Shown: positions 34,624-44,510 of the stretch, one piece after another | Layout: every line of letters begins with the position of its first letter | Position numbering within the stretch: the first letter of the stretch is position 1 | Source of the DNA: Lachnotalea sp041821265 | Lineage (GTDB): Bacteria > Bacillota > Clostridia > Lachnospirales > Lachnospiraceae | NCBI GenBank assembly: GCA_041821265.1 | Contig: JBGUEQ010000017.1 | Span: forward strand, 1 to 64,000 | Direction of reading: 5' to 3' | DNA length: 64,000 bases | Notes under the pieces: model-generated | What the model saw: only the letters and a program-made list of their open reading frames with translations | The model's database searches: none | Told to the model about the DNA's origin: nothing | Translations under genes and position numbers: made by a program

Positions 34624-35679
34624 ATGAAGAGAAAGAAATATTTAGCCTTGTTATTAATGGCAACATTAGCAACGGGTTGTGAAAATAAAGAAACACAAGT
34701 GAAAGACACCATTGCACAGATTGAGGATATACAAGAATCACAAGATACGCAGGAGGAAACTGAGCAAACGCAGGATGTAGAACAATCACAAGATAATTCA
34801 ACATCAGATGAAGCCAGTCAAGAAAATCAACAGACAGATGATACTGTAATTGCAAAATCGCCCGATAATACAACAGTTACGAATTCAGATACGATACAAG
34901 AAGACGAACAAGTGCAACAGAAAGAGGAACAACAAACTACCGCAGTAGAACAGATTTCATTAGATGGACTGAGCACCGAAACACTAGGATGGGGCTCGGG
35001 TGGAGATGTTGATGCGAATAATGTACCAGTGGGTTGTACGATGTATCAAAATAAATATGGTGATTTAGGTGCGTATTTTGTAAGAACGGATTCAGATGCA
35101 GTTTTTTTAACATTTGATGAAGGTTATGAATATCCAGAAGCAAATTCACCAACAGGTGATACAGCCCAGATATTAGATACATTAAAGGAAAAAGGAGTGA
35201 AGGCTTTATTCTTTGTAACGCTTCCTTATGCGAAAGCTAATCCAGATTTAATAAAAAGAATGATTGATGAAGGGCATATTATTGGAAATCATAGTGTAAC
35301 ACATCCGGTTAATGGTTTACCATCTTTAGAAACCATTGAAGATCAGCAAAATGAGGTGACAGGTGTGCATGATTATATGCTTGAAAACTATAATTATACA
35401 ATGAATTTATTTCGGTATCCGACAGGAGCGTTTAGTGAACAGTCACTTGCAATTGTTCATAATTTAGGATATCAATCAGTATTTTGGAGTTTTGCATATA
35501 AAGATTGGTTAACGGATGCACAGCCAGATGAGACAGACGCATTAAATAACATGGTAGAAAAGCTTCATCCAGGTGCTATTTATCTTCTTCATGCAGTATC
35601 TACAACAAATACAGCAGTGTTAGGCGATTTTATAGATGCAATAAGAGCTGATGGATATGAAATAGAACGATTTGAATAG
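34624..35679 (+). CDS. Polysaccharide deacetylase lipoprotein, PdaA-like (CE4)
   Basis: 351 residues. A signal peptide ends in lipobox ATGC (Cys19). A long Gln/Glu/Asp/Thr-rich linker (about 20-110) precedes a CE4 NodB domain (about 150-345). The first motif reads TFDEGYE rather than TFDDGP, resembling PdaA of Bacillus (TFDxGYEN), which deacetylates N-acetylmuramate for spore cortex muramic delta-lactam. The metal histidines lie in GNHSVTHP; RYPTGAFSE is the third motif. A cortex role is inferred. AAAGGAG precedes the ATG. Confidence 0.9.
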   Translation: MKRKKYLALLLMATLATGCENKETQVKDTIAQIEDIQESQDTQEETEQTQDVEQSQDNSTSDEASQENQQTDDTVIAKSPDNTTVTNSDTIQEDEQVQQKEEQQTTAVEQISLDGLSTETLGWGSGGDVDANNVPVGCTMYQNKYGDLGAYFVRTDSDAVFLTFDEGYEYPEANSPTGDTAQILDTLKEKGVKALFFVTLPYAKANPDLIKRMIDEGHIIGNHSVTHPVNGLPSLETIEDQQNEVTGVHDYMLENYNYTMNLFRYPTGAFSEQSLAIVHNLGYQSVFWSFAYKDWLTDAQPDETDALNNMVEKLHPGAIYLLHAVSTTNTAVLGDFIDAIRADGYEIERFE

Positions 35680-35691
35680 AAATGTTTATTA

Positions 35692-35723
35692 AAATAAAGC
35701 TGCCAATATAGGTAGCTTTATTT
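35692..35723. terminator. Terminator between convergent pdaA-like and flavodoxin genes
   Basis: AAATAAAGCTGCC / GGTAGCTTTATTT arms with a 6-nt loop. A-rich on one side and T-rich on the other, so it can serve both strands. Confidence 0.8.
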
Positions 35724-35742
35724 GATGTGTGTACAATCGGCA

Positions 35743-36273
35743 TTATCGAGATAACATTAGAATTTTACTAGTTACATTCTTTGTGAAATCACTAGCATTT
35801 TTTTCATCTTCTGCATTGGGGTGAAGCATAGTTACATCATAATTTTCAATTGATTTGTGTAATATTATGTTATTGGAATCGTTAGAGAGCATTTTAGTGT
35901 ATTCATTTCTTACGGAAATTGGCATTTTTCCCTGGCACAGAAAACAACCTAAGTATTGGTTATCTGGTGGTAATAAATTAGAGATATTATTTGTTAGAAA
36001 ATTATAATATGATGCATTAATAGGATTGCCAAAAGTACCAAATAGAGCAATGTTTTTATAATGAAGTTGTTGAATGAAATTCGAAACAAAATCAGGAGCA
36101 GTTCCATTTTCTATGTTAAATCCAATGAAATAGTTATCAGCAAAATCTTTAGTAATATCACTTCCTATTTTGCATATGTCTTTTGAAGAAGATGATATTG
36201 ATTGATATATGGCTGAAGCAATTTTTTCAGTATTACCAGTGAAACTTGAATAAACAACAGCAAATTCACTCAT
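35743..36273 (-). CDS. Flavodoxin-like protein
   Basis: 176 residues. The FMN phosphate loop SSFTGNTEKIA is at residues 9-19; FGTFGNP supplies the second FMN loop. The C-terminal half (Cys in GCFLCQGKMP) is longer than in small flavodoxins. It would carry electrons in the cytoplasm; no redox partner is adjacent. AAGGAGG on the minus strand precedes the ATG. It is divergent from gltX. Confidence 0.85.
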   Translation of the reverse strand: MSEFAVVYSSFTGNTEKIASAIYQSISSSSKDICKIGSDITKDFADNYFIGFNIENGTAPDFVSNFIQQLHYKNIALFGTFGNPINASYYNFLTNNISNLLPPDNQYLGCFLCQGKMPISVRNEYTKMLSNDSNNIILHKSIENYDVTMLHPNAEDEKNASDFTKNVTSKILMLSR

Positions 36274-36297
36274 ATCATTTACCTCCTTAAATAATAA

Positions 36298-36328
36298 TGG
36301 TAACTATTCAGTATTACCATAGTTACCA
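36298..36328. repeat. Dispersed palindrome, copy B
   Basis: TGGTAACTAT / ATAGTTACCA (10-bp perfect arms) around CAGTATTACC, between the divergent flavodoxin and gltX genes. It has no T-tail, so a terminator role is unlikely here. Confidence 0.8.
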
Positions 36329-36483
36329 AATAATTATTTTATAACAGCGTGTTGTACTTATAATGGGTATATGGGAAAATTCATAATGATAATTTAGCCA
36401 TTTACCAATATTGTTATGTTTATAGAGTATCATAAAGTTTACAAATTATAAATTATATCCCTATAAATAAATATAAAATAACA

Positions 36484-36512
36484 TTGATGATTATTAAAAT
36501 AAAGTGTATAAT
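36484..36512 (+). promoter_or_regulatory. Promoter of gltX
   Basis: TTGATG (36484-36489), a 17-bp spacer and TATAAT (36507-36512), about 40 bp before the start codon. No T-box leader fits in this short untranslated region. Confidence 0.75.
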
Positions 36513-36559
36513 AGCTAAATAAGTTTTTTTACAATGAAGGAATAGGAGCGTTTAGTAAA

Positions 36560-38008
36560 ATGAGTAAAGTGAGAACAAGATTTGCACCAAGTCCTACCGG
36601 AAGAATGCATGTCGGAAATTTGAGAACAGCATTATATGCATTTTTAATAGCTAAACATGAAGGTGGAGACTTTCTTTTAAGAATAGAAGATACAGATCAA
36701 GAAAGATTCGTAGAAGGGGCATTAGAAATCATCTATCGAACATTAGCCAAAACTGGTTTAATACATGATGAAGGTCCAGATAAGGATAAGGGCGTGGGTC
36801 CTTATGTACAAAGTGAAAGACATGCGCAGGGACTTTATTTAACATTTGCGAAAGAGTTAATTGAAAAAGGTGAAGCATATTACTGTTTCTGTGATAAAGA
36901 TAGACTTGAGACACTGAAACAGGAAGTAGCAGGAAAAGAGATTATTATTTACGATAAGCATTGCCTATCACTTTCTAGGGAAGAAGTGGAAGCTAAATTG
37001 GCATCAGGTATTCCATATGTCATTAGACAGAATAATCCAACCGAAGGAAGTACAACATTTTTAGATGATATTTACGGAGATATTACAGTTGATAATTCAG
37101 AGCTTGATGATATGATTTTAATAAAATCAGATGGATATCCTACTTATAATTTTGCAAATGTTGTTGATGACCATTTAATGGGTATCACTCATGTGGTAAG
37201 AGGAAACGAATACTTATCTTCCTCACCTAAATACAATCGTTTGTATGAGGCATTTGGTTGGGAGGTTCCGATTTATGTTCATTGTCCATTGATTACGAAT
37301 GAAGAGCATAAGAAATTAAGTAAACGTTGTGGACATTCTTCATATGAAGACTTAATTGAACAAGGTTTTTTAACACAAGCAGTTATTAACTTTGTTGCTC
37401 TTTTAGGATGGAGCCCAGAAGATAATACAGAGATTTTTTCACTACAAGAATTAATAGAGAAATTTGACTACCACCATATGAGCAAAGCACCAGCAGTTTT
37501 TGATGTTGTGAAGTTGAAATGGATGAATGGCGAATATATGAAAGCCATGGATTTTGATTTATTTTATAAGATGGCAGAACCTTTTATCAAGCAAGTGATT
37601 ACAAAAGATTATGACTTAAAGAAAATTGCGGAAATGGTAAAGACAAGAATTGAAGTGTTTCCAGATATCATAGAGTTAGTTGATTTTTTTGAAGCGGTTC
37701 CAGAATATGATAGTATTATGTATACGCATAAGAAAATGAAGACAAATGCTGAAACTTCATTAGAAGTGTTAAAAGACTTATTACCGATATTTGAAGAACA
37801 AGAAGATTATAGTAATGATGCTCTTTATAACATATTATTGAAATATGTGGAAGCAAAAGGATGCAAGAATGGTTATGCAATGTGGCCAGTAAGAACAGCT
37901 GTTTCAGGGAAACAAATGACACCAGCTGGGGCTACGGAGATAATGGAAGTGATAGGCAAAGAAGAATCTATTAAGCGCATAAAAGCAGCTATTGAAAAAC
38001 TTAGTTAA
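36560..38008 (+). CDS. gltX: Glutamyl-tRNA synthetase
   Basis: 482 residues, class I synthetase. The HIGH-equivalent is PSPTGRMHVGNLRTAL (residues 10-25) and the KMSKS-equivalent is KKLSKRCG (about 251). The Rossmann fold and C-terminal anticodon-binding cage are present (YAMWPVRTAVSGKQMTPAGATEIMEVIG). It charges tRNA-Glu, and possibly tRNA-Gln if the amidotransferase route is used. TAGGAGCG precedes the ATG. A terminator follows. Confidence 0.96.
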   Translation: MSKVRTRFAPSPTGRMHVGNLRTALYAFLIAKHEGGDFLLRIEDTDQERFVEGALEIIYRTLAKTGLIHDEGPDKDKGVGPYVQSERHAQGLYLTFAKELIEKGEAYYCFCDKDRLETLKQEVAGKEIIIYDKHCLSLSREEVEAKLASGIPYVIRQNNPTEGSTTFLDDIYGDITVDNSELDDMILIKSDGYPTYNFANVVDDHLMGITHVVRGNEYLSSSPKYNRLYEAFGWEVPIYVHCPLITNEEHKKLSKRCGHSSYEDLIEQGFLTQAVINFVALLGWSPEDNTEIFSLQELIEKFDYHHMSKAPAVFDVVKLKWMNGEYMKAMDFDLFYKMAEPFIKQVITKDYDLKKIAEMVKTRIEVFPDIIELVDFFEAVPEYDSIMYTHKKMKTNAETSLEVLKDLLPIFEEQEDYSNDALYNILLKYVEAKGCKNGYAMWPVRTAVSGKQMTPAGATEIMEVIGKEESIKRIKAAIEKLS

Positions 38009-38061
38009 TTAAAGTATATAAAGTAGAGAACTGACTTTTATTAAGAAAAAACTTTTTAAAG

Positions 38062-38099
38062 ACTAGCAGAATTGTTTTATTGATTCTGTTAGTTTTTTT
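38062..38099 (+). terminator. Terminator after gltX
   Basis: ACTAGCAGAAT/ATTCTGTTAGT arms (one G-U pair) with a 10-nt loop and a T7 tail. Confidence 0.9.
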
Positions 38100-38193
38100 G
38101 TGATAAGATAGTTCTTGGAACTTTATTACTTTTATTTTAATAGTATATTGGTTATAATAAATGTAAGAAGTTAAAATCCATAAAGATAACAAT

Positions 38194-38222
38194 GAGTAAC
38201 TATGAAGGTACTGAATGGTTAT
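38194..38222. repeat. Dispersed palindrome, copy C
   Basis: GAGTAACTATGAAGGTACTGAATGGTTAT; the complementary strand reads close to the family consensus (AACCATTCAGTACCTTCATAG core). It lies just before the YitT-family gene. Confidence 0.75.
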
Positions 38223-38250
38223 AATAATAGATAGGAAGAGGTAAAAGATT

Positions 38251-39126
38251 ATGATTACCAAGGAAAAAAGAAAGATATTACTTAAGGATATAGGTAGAAT
38301 TATATTAGTTGTACTTGCTTCCATAGTAATGGCAATCAATATTAGGAGTTTCGTAGATGCAGGAAATCTACTCCCAGGTGGGTTTACGGGATTAACCATT
38401 TTAATTCAACAAATAGGAAAAAAATATTTTGATTTAAAGATTTCATTTGCGCTTGTTAATATTTCATTAAATGCAGTTCCTGTTTTGATAAGCTTCAATC
38501 ATATAGGTAAGAAATTCACTATTTTTTCTTGTATGATGATTATTCTTACCAGTTTTCTAACAGATATTCTTCCAACTTACCCTATCACGTATGATGTTTT
38601 ACTTATCAGCATCTTTGGAGGGATTGTATCGGGAACAGCAATCAGTATGTGTCTATTTGCAGATGCCACAAGTGGGGGAACAGATTTTATTGCTATTTTA
38701 TTATCTAAGAAATATGGGATTGATGCATGGAACTATATTTTGATTGCAAATGCAGTGGTTTTGCTTATGGCAGGTTATTTATTTGGTTGGGATAGAGCAC
38801 TATATTCTATTATTTTTCAATTTACATCTACACAAATGCTTCAGTTATGTTATAAAAGATATAAGAAAAATACGTTAATTATAATAACGGAATATCCAGA
38901 AAAAGTCGCAAAGGTAATTCGCGAATATACTAAGCATGGGTCAACTAATTTTAATGGGTTTGGTAGCTATGAAAAAAGGGAAAAAACAATGGTATATTCA
39001 GTTGTAAGTAGGGAAGAAGTAAAAAAAGTTGTTTCAAAGGTTAGGGCTGTAGATGAAAATGTATTTATTAACGTGATAAAGACTGATCAATTGGAAGGAA
39101 ACTTTTATATTAGACCGAATGATTAA
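38251..39126 (+). CDS. YitT family membrane protein (DUF2179)
   Basis: 291 residues. Five or so membrane helices occupy about 10-200 (VLASIVMAINIRSFVDAGNLLPGGFTGL; GTAISMCLFADATSGGTDFIAILLS). A soluble DUF2179 domain follows (about 205-288; NTLIIITEYPEKVAKVIREYTKHGST). Function in the family is unknown; some genes are sporulation- or stress-linked. AGGAAGAGG precedes the ATG. The next gene begins 23 bp downstream. Confidence 0.88.
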   Translation: MITKEKRKILLKDIGRIILVVLASIVMAINIRSFVDAGNLLPGGFTGLTILIQQIGKKYFDLKISFALVNISLNAVPVLISFNHIGKKFTIFSCMMIILTSFLTDILPTYPITYDVLLISIFGGIVSGTAISMCLFADATSGGTDFIAILLSKKYGIDAWNYILIANAVVLLMAGYLFGWDRALYSIIFQFTSTQMLQLCYKRYKKNTLIIITEYPEKVAKVIREYTKHGSTNFNGFGSYEKREKTMVYSVVSREEVKKVVSKVRAVDENVFINVIKTDQLEGNFYIRPND

Positions 39127-39148
39127 AACGGGTTATAAAGGGGGGAAT

Positions 39149-40004
39149 ATGATATATTTAGATAATTTTGCATTTCCAGATGCAGAAGAGGAATTTGATT
39201 TCTTTTAAAAAAGTGCGCAGAACGTGTTATGATTCTTTTTATCCATTTAAAATTTTATCACAAAAGGGATTTAGTCGTATGGATTTTGAATCAATAACAA
39301 TTTTATATGGTGGAAATGGTTCGGGAAAAACGACAGTGCTAAATGTGATAGCTGATAAGCTTAAAATTGTGCGCGAAGCGATATATAATCGTTCCAGTTT
39401 CTTTGAAGACTATGTTAAGTTATGTGACATGGAATTGATAGAAACTTTACCGGAAGATAGTAGAATTATTACGAGTGATGACGTATTTGATTATATGCTA
39501 AATATTCGGACACTAAATGAGGGAATAGATGGGAAAAGAGAAGATTTGTTCGAGGACTATTTAGAGTCCAAATATTCGAACTTTAAGATGCAATCACTAG
39601 ATGATTATGAGCAATTGAAAAAGGTAAATATGGCACGAAGTAAGACGCAGTCCAAATTTGTAAGAAATAAACTTATGGGAAATGTACGTGAACACTCAAA
39701 TGGTGAAAGTGCATTTTCGTATTTTACGGAAAAGATGAAAGGTGATTCTTTATATCTCTTAGATGAGCCCGAAAACAGTTTGTCGGCAACTAATCAATTA
39801 GAACTAGTAAAATATTTAGAAGATTCAGCACGATTTTTTAATTGTCAATTTATTATTTCCACACATTCACCATTTTTATTATCATTCAAAGGTGCCAAAA
39901 TATATGATATGGATGAAAATCCAGTGGATGTAAAACATTGGACTGAATTAGAAACAGTGAGACTATTTAAAGATTTCTTTAAAATGCATGAAGATGAGTT
40001 TTAA
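39149..40004 (+). pseudogene. AAA/ABC-type ATPase with a +1 frameshift near the N-terminus (decay or programmed shift)
   Basis: The true start is ATG 39149 behind AAAGGGGGG. This frame reads MIYLDNFAFPDAEEEFDFF and hits TAA at 39206. The frame one base later continues DFFKKVRRTCYDSFYPFKIL through Walker A YGGNGSGKTT, Walker B LYLLDEPENSLS and the switch His in IISTHSPF to the end. The shift happens at TTC TTT TAA, where a ribosome holding UUU could slip +1 onto UUU/AAA. A one-base insertion that kills the gene, or a sequencing error, are the alternatives. The protein resembles stand-alone SMC-like ATPases whose role is unknown. Confidence 0.75.
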
Positions 40005-40197
40005 TAATCTTTTATAACGCTGAGGATGTTGAAAAGAAAGCATTTTTGATAAATTGTAAATTTTTAGCAGTTAGAAAATATTACTACCAAATACTATTTT
40101 TGTTTCATACATTTGATGAAAAATCATGTATGGATTATATGGATTTTAGTTGAAAAAAGTTAATAAGATAATTGAATAATCCATGTTTTTTCAAGAG

Positions 40198-40228
40198 TTC
40201 CTATGATACAGTTATCATAGGAATTTTT
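40198..40228 (+). terminator. Terminator before the rhamnosidase locus
   Basis: TTCCTATGATA/TATCATAGGAA arms with a CAGT loop and a T5 tail. Confidence 0.85.
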
Positions 40229-40271
40229 AATTGTGTAGTAGCTGTGTAACAATCAAAGGAGGATACAAAGT

Positions 40272-42917
40272 ATGATTACAGTAACGAAAGTAACAATGGA
40301 TTATTTAGAAGAATTGATAGGAATTGTAAAGTTGCCGCAGTTTGGTTGGAAGTTGGAGAGCGACAAGAGAGAATGTATACAAAAGGCATACCAGCTTCAA
40401 ATTTCACAGGAGGATACCTTTGAAACTTGTTTATATAATAGTGGAATAGTGGAAAGTGACGAATCGGCACATATTGAAGTGGAATTATTTTCATTAGAAT
40501 CTTGTATGAAATATTATGTAAGAGTAAAAGTTTGGGATAATCAAGGAGAAATCAGTGAATGGAGCAAGACAGTAAGCTTTTTAACCGCACTGTGTAGTAA
40601 TGAATGGAAGGCACAATTTATATCAGCAGAAACGAAAAAAGACAGTGATAATTCTAAAGGTACCTATGTAAGAAAGGAATTTACACTTCAAAAACAGATC
40701 AAATCTGCCTATGTATGTGCAACTGCACTTGGACTATATAAATTGTATATCAATGGTCAAAAAGTAGGGAGGGATGAACTCACGCCAGGCTGGACTTCCT
40801 ATCATAAACATTTATTGTATCAGACTTACGAAGTGACAGATTTACTGAGATCAGGAAATAATGCTATAGGTGCGATGCTAGGAGCGGGATGGTATAAAGG
40901 TAATATGGGATTTTTGGGTCTTCGTAATAATTATGGAGAGCAAACGGCATTTTTAGGACAGCTTCTAGTAACCTATGAAGATGGTAGTTCGCAAATGATT
41001 TTTACAGATGAAACGTGGAAAGGCACAGATGCACCAGTTCTTTTTGCTGAGATATATGACGGTGAAATTTATGATGCGAATAAAGAAATATCAGGCTGGA
41101 ATGAAGCTGGATTAATAGAACATGATTGGATAAATATTGAAATTGTAGAATATGATAAAATGGTACTTATTCCTCAAGGGGGATGTAAGGTGGCGGAAAT
41201 AGAAACAATGTTTCCAAAACGTATATTCAAGACACCACAAGGAGATACGGTTATTGATTTTGGACAGAATATGACCGGCTGGATTCATGTAAAAGCAAGT
41301 GGTGTTGCAGGAGATACAATTGAGTTGAATTGTTTTGAAGTGTTAGATGCAAACGGAAATGTATATTTAGATAACCTTCGTGGTGCGAAACAAAGAATGT
41401 TGTATACATTTAAGGAGAAAGAGGAAATTGAGTATCATCCAAGCTTTACCTTTATGGGATTTCAATATGCTAAAATCACGTCCTATCCTGAGAGTCCAAA
41501 GATAGAAAATTTTACCGCGTACGCAGTGCATTCTGATATGGAAAAGACAGGAGATTTTGAATGTTCAAATGAGAATGTGAACCAATTACAACATAATATT
41601 AAATGGGGAATGAAAGGGAACTTTGTTGACGTTCCAACTGATTGCCCACAAAGAAATGAGCGTTTGGGTTGGACCGGAGATGCACAAATCTTCTCACGAA
41701 CAGCAAGTTATCTTATGAATACTTATCATTTTTATAAGAAATGGCTTCGTGATGTAGAAGCAGATCAGACACCAGAAGGTGGGGTAGCTCATGTAGTTCC
41801 AGACATATTAAAGGATAATGCGAAAGATGATTGGCTACTATCAAAAGGGTCTCATTCAGCGGCTGCGTGGGCAGATGTGGCAGTAATTACACCATGGGTA
41901 ATGTATTTGACCTATGGCGACAAAACGATTCTTAAAACCCAGTATAAGAGCATGAAGGGGTGGGTAGATTTCATGCGGACACATGCAAAAGATTACATTT
42001 GGAATTATAAATTACAATTTGGTGATTGGGTAGCTCTTGATGCTGAGGAAGGAAGCTATTTTGGTGCAACACCAAATGATTTGACGTGTACGGCATATTT
42101 TGCCTATACAACAGGACTTTTCGTGAAGGTATGTAATGTATTAGGCAAAGTGGACGAGGAATTATTCTATAAAGAATTATATGAAAAAATCGTAGATAAA
42201 TATCAAAAGACATTTTTTGATAAAGATGGAAATATGATAGCACAGACGCAGACGGCTCACATTGTATCGCTTTACTTTGGATTGACTCCAGATGAATATA
42301 AAGCGAATACGATTGCAGGCTTAAAGAAATTACTGGATAAGGAAAATGGACATCTTGTGACCGGATTTGTTGGAACCCCGTATTTTTGTCATGCATTAAG
42401 TGAAAATGGCTGTCTAAATGAAGCGTATGATTTGTTATTAAAAGAAGATTTTCCATCGTGGTTATACCAAGTGAAAATGGGGGCAACTACCATTTGGGAA
42501 CACTGGGATGGGTTGAAACCAGATGGCACGATGTGGAGTCCCAATATGAACTCATTTAATCATTATGCATATGGAGCAATAGGAGAGTGGTTATATCGTG
42601 TATGTGCAGGTATCGAAATTGATACTAGTAATCCTGGTTACAAGCATATTATTTTTCAACCGCATATTGGAGGTGATTTGACTTATGTTAATGCAACATA
42701 TCAATCAATTTATGGAGAAATCAAATCATATTGGTCTATCGATGGTAAGAATGTGAAATTAGAATTTAGTGTTCCAGTAAATACAAAAGCAACTATTTAC
42801 ATTGATGAAGTAACAGAAGTGATAGATGCAGATGGGGCACAATTTAAAGAAGAAGATGGAAAAATGGTTGCAACGATTGGATCAGGACATTATATAATTA
42901 TATATGCAAGAGTTTAA
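40272..42917 (+). CDS. Alpha-L-rhamnosidase, GH78
   Basis: 881 residues with no signal peptide, so cytoplasmic. Beta-sandwich domains occupy the first 400 or so residues (Fn3-like N-terminus, then carbohydrate-binding-like GLYKLYINGQKVGRDELTPG). The (alpha/alpha)6 catalytic barrel follows, with the signature DCPQRNERLGWTGDAQIF carrying the general-acid Glu and Asp, then GATTIWEHWDG. A C-terminal beta domain closes it. It releases terminal L-rhamnose from rhamnogalacturonan, flavonoid or other rhamnosides. AAAGGAGG precedes the ATG. It heads a locus with an importer and a two-component system. Confidence 0.95.
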   Translation: MITVTKVTMDYLEELIGIVKLPQFGWKLESDKRECIQKAYQLQISQEDTFETCLYNSGIVESDESAHIEVELFSLESCMKYYVRVKVWDNQGEISEWSKTVSFLTALCSNEWKAQFISAETKKDSDNSKGTYVRKEFTLQKQIKSAYVCATALGLYKLYINGQKVGRDELTPGWTSYHKHLLYQTYEVTDLLRSGNNAIGAMLGAGWYKGNMGFLGLRNNYGEQTAFLGQLLVTYEDGSSQMIFTDETWKGTDAPVLFAEIYDGEIYDANKEISGWNEAGLIEHDWINIEIVEYDKMVLIPQGGCKVAEIETMFPKRIFKTPQGDTVIDFGQNMTGWIHVKASGVAGDTIELNCFEVLDANGNVYLDNLRGAKQRMLYTFKEKEEIEYHPSFTFMGFQYAKITSYPESPKIENFTAYAVHSDMEKTGDFECSNENVNQLQHNIKWGMKGNFVDVPTDCPQRNERLGWTGDAQIFSRTASYLMNTYHFYKKWLRDVEADQTPEGGVAHVVPDILKDNAKDDWLLSKGSHSAAAWADVAVITPWVMYLTYGDKTILKTQYKSMKGWVDFMRTHAKDYIWNYKLQFGDWVALDAEEGSYFGATPNDLTCTAYFAYTTGLFVKVCNVLGKVDEELFYKELYEKIVDKYQKTFFDKDGNMIAQTQTAHIVSLYFGLTPDEYKANTIAGLKKLLDKENGHLVTGFVGTPYFCHALSENGCLNEAYDLLLKEDFPSWLYQVKMGATTIWEHWDGLKPDGTMWSPNMNSFNHYAYGAIGEWLYRVCAGIEIDTSNPGYKHIIFQPHIGGDLTYVNATYQSIYGEIKSYWSIDGKNVKLEFSVPVNTKATIYIDEVTEVIDADGAQFKEEDGKMVATIGSGHYIIIYARV

Positions 42918-43036
42918 AACATTATAGAAGTGTTTAATAGTTCATGTACCATTGCTGGATATTCCATGTTAGTAAGGGAAAATCCATGTTACTATTTAAT
43001 TACCAATTAACAATTAACAAAAAGGGAGGATACAAA

Positions 43037-44425
43037 ATGAAATTGAAAAAGTTTAATGCAATGGTACTTTCCACGGTCATGATTATTGGTTCGCTTACTG
43101 GATGTGGTGGAACAAGTAGTAGTACAAAAACATCACAAGATACAAAGGCAGATGTCGTTGAAACAGAGAATACAGTTTCGACAGAAAACACAGATACAGA
43201 AAACACAGATACAGGGAACAAGAGCTTTGAGGGAGTAACACTTACTATGTTAAAAGATTCTGATACGCCAGATTCAGGGCTTAATGTGGTATTAGAAAAA
43301 GCAACAGAAAAGTTAGGAATGAAATTTGAAATAGAAACACGTGTTGGTGGAGCGGATGGAGATAATATTGTAAAAACACGTTTAGCATCTGGAGATATGG
43401 CTGATATTTGTCTTTATAACTCAGGTTCACTTCTAACTGCTTTATTTCCTTCTGAATATTTTATTGATATTTCAGATCAAGAATTTGCTTCTCGCTTAGA
43501 TGATACATACAAAGAAACAGTTACAGTTGATGGAGCAACTTATGGAATACCATTTAGTTCTTCACAAGCAGGAGCTATTCTTTATTACAAACCAGATTAT
43601 GAAGAATTAGGACTTGAAGTACCAAAAACATGGGATGAATTTCTGGCAAATTGTGATACATTACAAAAAGCGGGAAAAACAGCTATGATTGGAACATTTG
43701 GAGATAGTTGGACGTCACAGGTTATGTATTTAGGCGATAACTATAATGTATTATCTCAAAATACAGATTTTGCTAAAGCGTTTGAGGCTGGGGAAGCTAA
43801 ATATGCAACTACTCCTGCTGGGTTAAAGAGTTTTCAAAAATTAGTTGATGTGAAAGAGTTTTATAATGAAGATTATTTGGCAGCAACTTATGATGATGGA
43901 TGCGATATGATTGCAAATGGAGAAGGAACACATTGGGTAATGCTCACGCAGGCGTTATCAAATATATATGAACTATATCCAGAAGCTATGGATAAAATAG
44001 GAGCTTTTGCAATTCCAGGAGATGATGCACAAGATAATGGTATTACGGTTTGGATGCCTAGTTCATTATACGGAAATAAAAACTCTGAAAATACAGATGC
44101 AATCTTAGCATTTATGGATTATTATACATCCGATGAAGCAATTGATGCATATACATCAGCAGTTTTGCCAGATGGTCCATACTGCATCAAAGGGTATGAA
44201 CTACCAGATAATGCATACGCCGCAGTTAAAGATGATATGCAGGCATACTTTGCAGCTGGAAAAACAGCAGTTGCACTAGAGTTCTTAACAGCAGTGAAAG
44301 GTTCAAACTGCGCGGCTATTTGTCAAGAAGTTGGTTCGGGTCAGACTACAGCCCAAGAAGCAGCACAAGCATATGATGACGATTGTAAGAAACAGGCAGT
44401 ACAGCTTGGATTAGAGTGGAAATAA
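43037..44425 (+). CDS. Sugar ABC transporter solute-binding lipoprotein (rhamnoside locus)
   Basis: 462 residues. The signal peptide ends in lipobox LTGC; a Thr/Glu/Asn/Asp linker with TENTDTEN repeats follows. The family-1 binding domain includes RLASGDMADICLYNSGS and GLEVPKTWDEFLANCDTLQKAG. GGGAGG lies 7 nt before ATG 43037; an in-frame extension to 42944 has no signal-peptide logic. It presumably captures rhamnose-containing oligosaccharides for the permeases downstream; specificity is inferred from GH78. A GC-rich stem-loop separates it from the permeases. Confidence 0.92.
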   Translation: MKLKKFNAMVLSTVMIIGSLTGCGGTSSSTKTSQDTKADVVETENTVSTENTDTENTDTGNKSFEGVTLTMLKDSDTPDSGLNVVLEKATEKLGMKFEIETRVGGADGDNIVKTRLASGDMADICLYNSGSLLTALFPSEYFIDISDQEFASRLDDTYKETVTVDGATYGIPFSSSQAGAILYYKPDYEELGLEVPKTWDEFLANCDTLQKAGKTAMIGTFGDSWTSQVMYLGDNYNVLSQNTDFAKAFEAGEAKYATTPAGLKSFQKLVDVKEFYNEDYLAATYDDGCDMIANGEGTHWVMLTQALSNIYELYPEAMDKIGAFAIPGDDAQDNGITVWMPSSLYGNKNSENTDAILAFMDYYTSDEAIDAYTSAVLPDGPYCIKGYELPDNAYAAVKDDMQAYFAAGKTAVALEFLTAVKGSNCAAICQEVGSGQTTAQEAAQAYDDDCKKQAVQLGLEWK

Positions 44426-44452
44426 GCTGAAGTAATCATATAGGTAACCAAA

Positions 44453-44482
44453 TATGAGCCGTCCAGTGGGGGCGGCTCGTAT
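44453..44482 (+). other. Intercistronic stem-loop after the second receptor gene
   Basis: ATATGAGCCG...CGGCTCGTAT arms with inner C-G pairs and a loop of about 4 nt, without a T-run. It holds the same position as the 14402 hairpin in the pectin operon, after the receptor gene and before the next cistron. Confidence 0.65.
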
Positions 44483-44510
44483 TATCAAAAATCAGGAGGC
44501 CTAAGAGAAT

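Noticed and set aside
36274..36559. T-box leader for gltX
   Set aside because: The promoter at 36484-36512 leaves only about 40 nt of leader, and no T-box sequence or specifier stem is visible.
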